NCBI GenBank assembly: GCA_023212695.1
Contig: JALCCG010000017.1
Location: 81,487 to 145,486 of the forward strand
Length of the DNA stretch: 64,000 nt
Direction: 5' to 3'
From: Sporisorium sorghi
Taxonomy: Eukaryota; Basidiomycota; Ustilaginomycetes; Ustilaginales; Ustilaginaceae
Shown: piece by piece, positions 1 to 7,265 of the stretch
Position numbering within the stretch: the first letter of the stretch is position 1
Layout of the letters: every line of letters starts with the position of its first letter
Notes under the pieces: model-generated
What the model was told of the DNA's origin: nothing
Databases searched by the model: none
What the model saw: only the letters and a program-made list of their open reading frames with translations
Translations under genes and position numbers: made by a program

Positions 1-1229
1 CAGCGGAACGAGTGATCGGTGTCAATTCCGAAAGTCGGAGCTGAGGGGCGGTGTCGCAGTTGTGCTTGTCCCTGCGATGTCGATCGTGACTGAATGCAGG
101 CCAAGTGTCGTCGAAAAGTGGGTTTGACGGAATAGCCGAAGGTGACAACGAATAAAGGCGGGGTGGGAGTCAAGATCTAGGTAATGATATCCGCCCAAGT
201 TGCTGCCGGACTGATGGCAGCTTGGCTCAGCCAGTGATGGTCGAGATGATGATGGTCGTCAGTGATGTTGTTGGTCTCGAAACCATTCCGACGCAAAAAG
301 ATAAAAAGTCGAACCTGGGCATCAGTCGAGAACCTGCAGGACGGCACAGCAGCAGCAAGCGACTCGGCACGTTTCTTGAAAATCACGAAAACGATAAAGT
401 TGAGGAATTGCTGCCAGCCATTCGGTCACTCTGCGCCTTGCCGCCATCTGAGGACAGCGTTGCGGTCTTTTGGGTTAGGAGAATTCCTCGTCCTCATCGT
501 CCTCATCACAGATGGAAGGGTGCTCACTGGCCTGCAATCGATATGAATTCCCTCAGAAGCGGTCCGAGCGGACAATGTGTGAGGCCTTTTCGCCCTGGGC
601 TGCATCGTGAGCTGCACACATTCCTGGCACCAAAGAGACGGGACGATAAGGCGCTCGGGAAGCGACTTGTCACAAAAAAGTCCGCCGTCGTTTGTGGCGC
701 TCTCAGTCCCGAAAGCTCGTTTGCTTTGATCCGAATTGCTCGATCCCTCTCCTCTTCACAAGCAAATTACGATGCTCCCGCTACTATCTTGCAGACTCGT
801 CACATGGGCTTGGCACCGATGGCGGCGGCGCGATTCCGAACGTGTCGCCCGAACGTGTCGGCGGGTCGCAGAGACATTGCTGCTTCGATGAAAAAGGCTC
901 AGGTCGATAGGGACAGACAGCAGAGAAGATTCGATGCAACCAAAAGTCTTGGCACTGCCACTGCCAGCCGAAAAAGCGCGGTCTCATCAGCGGAAAAAAA
1001 AAAAAGAAAAAAAAAAAAAAAAAAGGCTACGGCGTGACGAGCGCGCGGCGTAGAGAGCGCCTTTGTCGCGCTCCAAAAATCGCGTCTTCCCTGTGCGTGT
1101 TGGTTTGGAGTTGGCGCAGCGCAGAAGAAGTCGCAAATCAAGGGTCCACTCTTTGCTGTCACAGTTGCTCCTCCTTCTCTTCCATCCAATCGATCCTTTC
1201 TTAGGAACGACAGCGCCACCTCCAACACG
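1..1229. other. Left-edge intergenic region
   Basis: I see no supportable gene here. Open frames exist on both strands but they are rich in Arg and Ser, match no family I know and lack convincing splice structure. The main landmark is an A-rich tract at about 994-1024 (A12-G-A18). The last 200 bases before the RTT109 start are pyrimidine-rich, as is usual for a smut-type leader and promoter. Part of a neighbouring gene's untranslated region could lie at the left edge, but I cannot show it. Confidence 0.5.
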
Positions 1230-3284
1230 ATGTCGGAAAGATCCTCCTCCTCATCTTCCTCCCTTCTCGCCACCATCCGCACCGCCCTCGATGCCTCACC
1301 TCCTGCTGTAGCCGAGCCAGGCACGCTGCGGATCCACACGCTCTTCTCGATCCCACGCCAGGTCAAGTCGCTCTATCCACTCGCGCACATTCACCCTACC
1401 GATCTAGAGTACAACAAGAAGGCAGCATCCATCGGAGCACTCGAAGAACAGATCTTCATCACTGCTAGTTGGGCGCCTCTTTCCTCGCCCGATGTCGAGA
1501 AAGCAGCGACTGGAGCCACCGATAGCGAACAGGGCGGCGAGACAAGACCGCCCAAGGAGACGGCTAGGGATGCAAGCGCGCCGCTTCTCATCCTGGCGAT
1601 GGAGCTCTACCTCTACACCATCCCCGAACTGGGCTCGGCCGTGCTCTACGTGTCCAAACTCGACTCGAGCGGCTATGGCCCCAAAGCCATCCCCACCCCG
1701 CTCAGAGATGCCTTGTCCAGCCACGTCTTTGCGGACAGCAGCACCAAGTTCGGCAACACCCTGACAGCGACGCTCAGCTCGGCAGTCACACAGCACTTTA
1801 CGTCCTTCCGTCACTGGGATCACTCTGGAAACGGAAGTTCGTCCGTCCCGGTATCGCATCTCTCGGTCCACATCCTAGCGCGCAGTCAGAGGGCCTACCT
1901 CTTCCCCTCCAGCCCTGAAAACAAGGACAAAAAAGTGCTCTCCGATGGCGGGCTTATCAAGTGGTGGCGAGCCGTCATGTCCGATGTAATCGTGTCCACT
2001 CGAGACGAATCGTCGCCTGTGCGTAAGAGCGCTAACTCGAAAAGCCAGCCCATTGACGCAAGGGCATTCTACGTCATTCCAGGCTACAGCAAGATGGAAT
2101 CGCACCCGCTCGTGCCGCTCGTCCGAGAAGGATCATCCGCCACTACGCCGGCAGACCAGGTACTCAAACAGGCAAACTGGACCTATGGCCATCCATACAG
2201 CTCGTCGGGAGCCGGTTGCTCTACTGCAGACCTTCCGCCTCTTCCCCTCCACTGGCAGACGTCGAGCTTTGTTCTGTCCAGCACCGCTCCTCCAAAGGTA
2301 CAGACGAATCCAGAGGAGAGCGACTATGACCCGAAGAAAGTCAGAACGGTACCCACGCTGATGCCGCACTTTTCCGACGATCCCAAGACGCGTTTTTTGG
2401 ATGAAATGGCCAGAGACGCACACGAGCATTCCGGCTGGAAGAAGAAGAGCGTTGCAACCAACGGGAACGGAGAGGCACAAGCAAAGGCACCCGGAGTCGC
2501 GCAGGAGGAAAAGGAGAATGGCATCGAGGAGCAGCTCGACGTTTCTGACTTCAAGGGCGAGGAGGGTGAAAAGCAGACCGACGCAAGCCAGGGCAAGAAA
2601 CGAGCGGCTTCCGACGACTCGCCACCGAACGAAAGCGAGAAGCGAGCCAAGACCGAGCCCGCATCCACATCCTCCTCGTCGTCGTCGTCAGGTGTACCAC
2701 TGATCACGCTCCGCGCACTGATGCGTGAGCGCCAAGCTATGGACGATCTGCCCATCGACGATTTCTGGGAGCGCATGGGTTTTCGCCAGGAATGTTGCTC
2801 AGGCAACGCAGTCGGCGTGCTCGTCATCCTTTTCACGCGCCATCCGCCGTCGTCCACGTCGACTGCTACACAGAGTGTGGAGCGCCAACCGCTGTCCCTG
2901 CCGTACAAGGTGCTGGGCGACTTGGTCTTCAGATCGCTCATGAAGGATACGTGCGAATGGAACCGCGTCACGCTGGCGAGGCAGCTGACCGAGAGTTGGT
3001 TCCAGGGTGTCGATCGCGAGGTCAGACGCAAGGGTGGCGTGGCGCAGTTTTTGGATGGCAAAGAGCGAGAGGACGGCAAGTTGATCGGGCAGGGCACGAT
3101 TTGGATGGATGTGGTGCTCAAGGCGCCAACGAAGGAGCAGATGGAGCAGGTCAAGAAGCAGCTCGAACAGCAGCAGGCGAGCGACAATAGTGCAAGCACG
3201 GCAGCTGCGGGAGCAGCAACAGGAGGAGGTGGGACCACCAACATGCTCAGTGTCAAGCGCAAGAAGAAGCCTTCTTCGTCGTAG
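1230..3284 (+). CDS. RTT109: Histone H3-K56 acetyltransferase Rtt109 (KAT11 family)
   Basis: Predicted 684-residue nuclear acetyltransferase. The family acetylates Lys56 (and N-terminal lysines) of newly made histone H3 together with Asf1 and Vps75, in replication-coupled nucleosome assembly. Family landmarks visible in order are an N-terminal segment around IPRQVKSLYPLAHI, the core strand LAMELYLYTIP followed by AVLYVSKLDSSGYGP, the segment RAFYVIPGYSKMESHPLVPL, then WTYGHPYS, and near the C-terminus WERMGFRQECCSGN and LPYKVLGDLVFRSLMK. A long disordered acidic/basic insertion (about residues 400-490, with KKRAASDD and SEKRAKTE) interrupts the fold and may carry a nuclear localisation signal. 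The tail is basic (VKRKKKPSSS). Yeast Rtt109 is about 436 residues, so the excess is low-complexity insertion. The start follows a CACG leader and opens with a Ser run. Single exon. A GA microsatellite lies just after the stop. Confidence 0.9.
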   Translation: MSERSSSSSSSLLATIRTALDASPPAVAEPGTLRIHTLFSIPRQVKSLYPLAHIHPTDLEYNKKAASIGALEEQIFITASWAPLSSPDVEKAATGATDSEQGGETRPPKETARDASAPLLILAMELYLYTIPELGSAVLYVSKLDSSGYGPKAIPTPLRDALSSHVFADSSTKFGNTLTATLSSAVTQHFTSFRHWDHSGNGSSSVPVSHLSVHILARSQRAYLFPSSPENKDKKVLSDGGLIKWWRAVMSDVIVSTRDESSPVRKSANSKSQPIDARAFYVIPGYSKMESHPLVPLVREGSSATTPADQVLKQANWTYGHPYSSSGAGCSTADLPPLPLHWQTSSFVLSSTAPPKVQTNPEESDYDPKKVRTVPTLMPHFSDDPKTRFLDEMARDAHEHSGWKKKSVATNGNGEAQAKAPGVAQEEKENGIEEQLDVSDFKGEEGEKQTDASQGKKRAASDDSPPNESEKRAKTEPASTSSSSSSSGVPLITLRALMRERQAMDDLPIDDFWERMGFRQECCSGNAVGVLVILFTRHPPSSTSTATQSVERQPLSLPYKVLGDLVFRSLMKDTCEWNRVTLARQLTESWFQGVDREVRRKGGVAQFLDGKEREDGKLIGQGTIWMDVVLKAPTKEQMEQVKKQLEQQQASDNSASTAAAGAATGGGGTTNMLSVKRKKKPSSS

Positions 3285-3307
3285 AGTAGACGAGATCATC
3301 GCACTAG

Positions 3308-3338
<31 letters not shown>

Positions 3339-3339
3339 C
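3308..3339. repeat. GA dinucleotide microsatellite
   Basis: About 14 GA units lie just after the RTT109 stop and before the convergent NTAQ1 gene. It is probably in 3' untranslated sequence. Confidence 0.9.
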
Positions 3340-3346
3340 AGTGCCA

Positions 3347-4690
3347 TTACCACAAGGTCGAAGAAGCCGGTCTGGGTGCAGCCGCACGATGTTGTTGCGA
3401 AGAATACAGATAGGCGGGGAAGAGGGGTGAGGTGATGCGTCCGCCTTTGGGTTCCTCCTTCTCACCTCGTTCTCCTTCTTTCCCCGGTTGAATGTGGTGA
3501 ACGAGTGGTGGAGTCGGTGCCTTTCCTTGCACCTTGACCTCGGCCGAGTGCTGCAGCGCACCGTTTGATACACCGTCATCGTCAAGCAACGAAGCGCCCA
3601 ACGCATGACCAACCGGCAGCGCACTCCTGCCCAACCAATCCATCCCCTTCCACACCCTCCCATACCTCCCATCACCCACCCCACCATCCGCACTGACGTC
3701 AACATACCTCTCCATGAGATTATTCCTACACCCCTCCCTCGTCGCCTCCCTTCCCACGATGACATCCCACTTCGGAGGCTGAGCGCTCCACGTCCTCACC
3801 CCCGCCTGCGTCGTGTTCAGCATATGACTCCTATCGCTCGCAAAGTGCGCTACATACTCCTTGGCAGCCACGCAGCGGAACGCGGGCTGAAAATGCCCTG
3901 GGATCGTCCCATCCCTGATTGCATCCGGCTTGAACGTGTGCTCGTTGTACTCGGCCCAGGGCACGGCTTTTGGCTGTTCGGTGGCGAGGCGCGAGTCGAA
4001 GTCGTACACCCAGCTCCGTCCCCCTCCTTCCCCACGGCGAGTCACCTCCAGCGCCATCCCATCCGGCGTCAACCGCAGCTCGTGCAGCGGCACCAAGCAG
4101 CACGTGACCACAGCGACAACGTGGTAGTCCCACACCACCGGCCAGCCCGCTTGGGGCAGCTTGGACGCAGCCTGCGCATACAGCAGCACGGTGCGCGTCG
4201 CGTTGCTCACGAACACGACGTGCACGTCCCACACCGCCGCGAACGCTGAGGCTCCCCCCGCGGTGCGCTGTTTGCGTGTGGCTTGCTGCCGGGCGATGTT
4301 GAGCGCGGTCGTGTTGAGCGAGGACAGTTGGGGGGAAAGGTGCTGGACGAGCAGGTAGACGTTCTCCTCGCAGTAGCAGGCGGTGTAGAGTGGTGGGGTG
4401 GGGAACGAGGGCGGGGTTATGCTCGTCCATGCCCGTTCGAGATCGTCATGGCTCGCAGCTGATGCCGTGCTGAAAGGGGAGGTGGCGGACAGCGAGACGG
4501 CGTTCATCGAGTAGCACCGCGGCACCGCCGGCACAGGCGGCGCATCCTCCCCGCCACCGCTACCACTGCTGCTGTCCAGCCTCCTACTTGCGTCGCTCGA
4601 ATGCGGCCGCGCCAGCTTCGCCTTGAGAGTCTGCGAAAACGACTTGCGGCGCTTGTCCATGCCGGCGCTTGTACTGGTGGTGTCGGACAT
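3347..4690 (-). CDS. NTAQ1: Protein N-terminal glutamine amidohydrolase (NTAQ1 family)
   Basis: Predicted 447-residue enzyme that converts N-terminal Gln of proteins to Glu, the first step of the Gln branch of the Arg/N-degron pathway. The Cys-His-Asp triad of the family is readable. Cys107 lies in CYCEEN (second Cys, equivalent to human Cys28), His180 in WDYHVV (human His81) and Asp220 in VYDFDS (human Asp97). The conserved FASDRSHM block is also present. The human enzyme is 205 residues. Here there is a Ser-rich disordered N-terminal extension of about 95 residues, and a variable C-terminus with a KEGERGEKEEPKGG segment. I chose the ATG at 4690 (MSDTTSTSAG) because the open frame upstream reads through non-conserved sequence and a poly-T tract. 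The gene is convergent with RTT109. Saccharomyces cerevisiae uses Nta1 instead, so an NTAQ1-type enzyme here is notable but expected in many basidiomycetes. Confidence 0.88.
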   Translation of the reverse strand: MSDTTSTSAGMDKRRKSFSQTLKAKLARPHSSDASRRLDSSSGSGGGEDAPPVPAVPRCYSMNAVSLSATSPFSTASAASHDDLERAWTSITPPSFPTPPLYTACYCEENVYLLVQHLSPQLSSLNTTALNIARQQATRKQRTAGGASAFAAVWDVHVVFVSNATRTVLLYAQAASKLPQAGWPVVWDYHVVAVVTCCLVPLHELRLTPDGMALEVTRRGEGGGRSWVYDFDSRLATEQPKAVPWAEYNEHTFKPDAIRDGTIPGHFQPAFRCVAAKEYVAHFASDRSHMLNTTQAGVRTWSAQPPKWDVIVGREATREGCRNNLMERYVDVSADGGVGDGRYGRVWKGMDWLGRSALPVGHALGASLLDDDGVSNGALQHSAEVKVQGKAPTPPLVHHIQPGKEGERGEKEEPKGGRITSPLFPAYLYSSQQHRAAAPRPASSTLW

Positions 4691-5130
4691 GGTGGTGCCT
4701 TCGAAAGCTGTCGCGATGGTGGCAGAACATCTACACTTTGTCGCTGCGAGTGCGCTATGAAGTCGGCATGGTGGGCGATGTGCCGCCGAGGTTTTGACAA
4801 CGGGAGAGGGACAGCAACCCTGGAAGGCGGATTGGAGAGGAAAGAAGAGATGAAGGCGAGCCAGTTGGATGCGAGGTGCATGCAGGACGTGCTTCATTTT
4901 TTTTTTTTTTTTTTTGGCACGAAAAAGCCGTCAACGCAATGCTCCATGGACCAGCTTGCACTCACACCTCTCTTCGACCTCTGCAGAGACACACGCATCA
5001 ACGGCTGCTACCAACAGTCAAGTCCAAGTCATACACAAGAGTCGAAGCACAAAAGGCAGGAATCCAGACGAACCCCAAACTCGAAACCAGTACGAACGAA
5101 CGCCATCCATCCAAGCTCCGCGACCATCGC
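4691..5130. other. Intergenic region with T17 tract
   Basis: This region separates the NTAQ1 start from the MPO1 stop; both genes run leftward. It should hold the NTAQ1 promoter. A run of about 17 T lies near 4898-4914. I see no gene. Confidence 0.6.
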
Positions 5131-5875
5131 CTAATTCGCCTTGGCGCGCTTAGCCTTCGCCTTGTCCGTCCTGAACTTGGTCACCAACTTGGCCACATTG
5201 TTCTTCAGCTCCTTCTGCAGCTGCGGCCTGTAGCCCGCCTGAAAAATCACCTCCAAGAACACAAAGAACGGCGCGAGCACCACGGCACCCAACAGATTGT
5301 CCAACAGCGCAGGCGCCCGACCCTCGTGCACGCCGTGGCCGTAGAACTGGCCGATCCAGCCGAGCGCCTTGATGCCGATCGCGATCTTGTTCGCCTCCGG
5401 ATGCGTACGGGCGAGGAGCGTCGAGCCGTACCAGATGGCGTACCAGATCGGAGCGAGCATGAGTGCAGCGGTGGCGTCGAGCACCGAGTAGTACAGCCAG
5501 TACGTGCCCATGAACACGGCGGCGAGGTTGAGCTGCGCATACTGGAACAGCGACGCGGGAAGGACCGAGGCGAGGTAGGAGCCGGCGGAAGAGAGGTACG
5601 CCGCGGCGAGGGGAGAGTGGTCTTGCACCCACGGGAAGATAGAGCCTTGTTTGGCTAGCAGTGCCGACGTGGCGCTGTGCGGTTTGAGCGCAGAGAAGAA
5701 GGGGCCAGGGTAAGCGTGAATGTACAGAGCGAGGGAGCGGTCTGGCGATGATCACTTACAAGATGATCAAAGGGACGCCGATAATGTGGATGGCGACATT
5801 GACGGGATCGGTGTGGTACGAGCCGTAGAAGGCGAGCTGCTTCTTGAGGTTGAAGGGGTTAGCGGTGGCCGACAT
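5131..5875 (-). CDS. MPO1: MPO1-like ER 2-hydroxy fatty acid dioxygenase (DUF962), two exons
   Basis: Predicted 219-residue multi-pass ER membrane protein of the yeast YGL010w/Mpo1 family, Fe(II)-dependent dioxygenases that alpha-oxidise 2-hydroxy fatty acids from phytosphingosine breakdown. Exon 1 is 5760-5875 and exon 2 is 5131-5674. The 85-bp intron has GTAAGT at its 5' end and CACAG at its 3' end, and joins the frame as GVPLIIF-ATSALLAKQG. Family features are FYGSYHTDPVNVAIH near the N-terminus (two candidate iron-ligand His), then LAKQGSIFPWVQDHSPLA and FYGHGVHEGRAP, with hydrophobic helices between and a Lys-rich tail (KAKAKRAKAN). Without the splice the N-terminal His motif would be separated from the body. 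The gene shares a 247-bp divergent promoter with a Derlin gene, also an ER membrane protein. Confidence 0.88.
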
Positions 5876-6053
5876 GGTGAGACTATACACTTGAGAGGGG
5901 GACAGAGTGGATCGATACTCGATCGTGGTGGATGGCAAGAAAGCCTTCAGGTCGCACAAGAAAAGCCGGGGGGGGGGCCTAATCATCGTCATGCTCGGCT
6001 TTCGGCTGCAGTCAGCGCCGGAACCGATCTAACAATTACCCAAAAATCAGGCC

Positions 6054-6063
6054 TCCACGTGGA
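6054..6063. promoter_or_regulatory. CACGTG-core palindrome in the MPO1/DER1 divergent promoter
   Basis: TCCACGTGGA is a perfect 10-bp palindrome about 60 bp upstream of the Derlin ATG and 180 bp upstream of the MPO1 ATG. A CACGTG core is bound by bHLH and some bZIP factors, and CCACG is a half-site of ER-stress elements. Use as an ER-stress site is inference from the two ER genes it sits between. Confidence 0.35.
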
Positions 6064-6122
6064 AGGCTTTTCTTCTCGGAGGAGGACAAGACCTAACCAC
6101 CATCATCCAACGACCACAAACA

Positions 6123-6953
6123 ATGGACTTTGAATCCGTACCGCCCATCACGGGCACCTGGGCCGCGCTCACCCTCGCCACCGCCGTGCTCGAGCACACA
6201 CACACCATCTCGCAGTACCAGCTCTTCTACACGCCTGCGCTCGTGTTCCGCAAGTTTCAGGTCTGGCGCCTGCTCACCGCCTTTCTCTACTTTGGCCCGC
6301 TCGGTCTCGACTTTATTTTCCATCTGTTCTTCTTTATGCGCTACTCGCGCATGCTTGAGGAGAACTCGTTCGGCGGGCGCAGCGGGGGTAGGGCAGGCTA
6401 CGTGGTGCTGCTGGCGTTTGCGGCGACGTGTCTGTTGATCCTGTCGCCGCTGACGGCACAGCCGTTCTTGGGGTCGCCGCTGGCGTTTGTGCTGGTGTAC
6501 ATCTGGTCGAGGAGGAACAGACATGTGAGGCTGAGCCTGTTTGGGCTGTTGGTGATCACGGCGCCGTATTTGCCGTGGAGTCTGGTGATTTTCGGGTGGC
6601 TGTTGCATGGCAGCTTCAAGGCGGTGATGGGCGATATCAGCGGGATCGCCGTTGGACATCTCTGTAAGTTTGACGAAAGCGGAGAGGTCTGGATACAGGC
6701 GGGAAACCTGTTGACTGACGCTGCCTGCTTGACTTGCTTTTGCAACATAGACTACTTTCTCGTCGACGTGTGGCCACGAGAGTTCAGATCAGGCGGTCGA
6801 AACCTTTTGGCGACTCCTGACTTTCTGTAGGTGCACACAGACCCTTCAATCAGGCTTTGCTCTAGATCGTTGCAGCTCTGACCCCTGCTCTTGCCTTCAC
6901 TTTTGACTCTGCGCAGCATCCGCCTGTTTGACGGTCCAGTGGAAGCACAGTAA
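6123..6953 (+). CDS. DER1: Derlin (DER1 family), ER-associated degradation, three exons
   Basis: Predicted 217-residue rhomboid-like pseudoprotease of the ER membrane that helps retrotranslocate misfolded proteins with the Hrd1 ligase. Exons are 6123-6663, 6751-6826 and 6917-6953. Intron 1 (87 bp) starts GTAAGT and ends CATAG. Intron 2 (90 bp) starts GTAGGT and ends GCGCAG. Derlin landmarks are the N-terminal PPITGTWAALTLATAV, the WR motif in FRKFQVWRLLTAFLYFG, HLFFFMRYSRMLEE, and YYFLVDVWPRE straddling intron 1. If intron 2 is not removed the frame stops at TAG 6828-6830. Removing it gives the tail TPDFLIRLFDGPVEAQ, which matches the usual Derlin C-terminal region much better. Length is close to yeast Der1 (211). 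Divergent from MPO1. Confidence 0.9.
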
Positions 6954-7265
6954 CCTCGTTTGTCTAGAAGAATACCCAAGGCCCTTCATTGGCATCAGTC
7001 TCGTTCGCTGTCTCTCATCTGTCACATCACCTGCATCGCAATCGCATAGCATTTCAGTCGTCATCACTGCTTCCGTTTCAAACGTCTGTTTGTGACCTCA
7101 CGACCAGCGTCACCATCGCTTGATCAGGTGGACCCTGAACGCTGAGAGCCTCGTGGAAATGTGGAGAAATCGCACCCCAAAAAAAAACAGTTTTTGTTTC
7201 TCCTTCTTCTTCCATCATCATCATCATCATCCTCAACCAGCCGGGACAGGCTCGGACCCTTCACC
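6954..7265. other. Intergenic region, PRP6 promoter and leader
   Basis: 312 bases between Derlin and PRP6. It holds pyrimidine-rich sequence and a CAT trinucleotide run just before the PRP6 start. The PRP6 frame is open upstream of its ATG, but the extra residues (His/Ser repeats) are not conserved. No separate gene is seen. Confidence 0.55.

Noticed and set aside
222..1037. 271-codon open frame at the left edge
   Set aside because: No known motif, ends in a poly-Lys artefact from the A tract, and codon use is unlike neighbouring genes.
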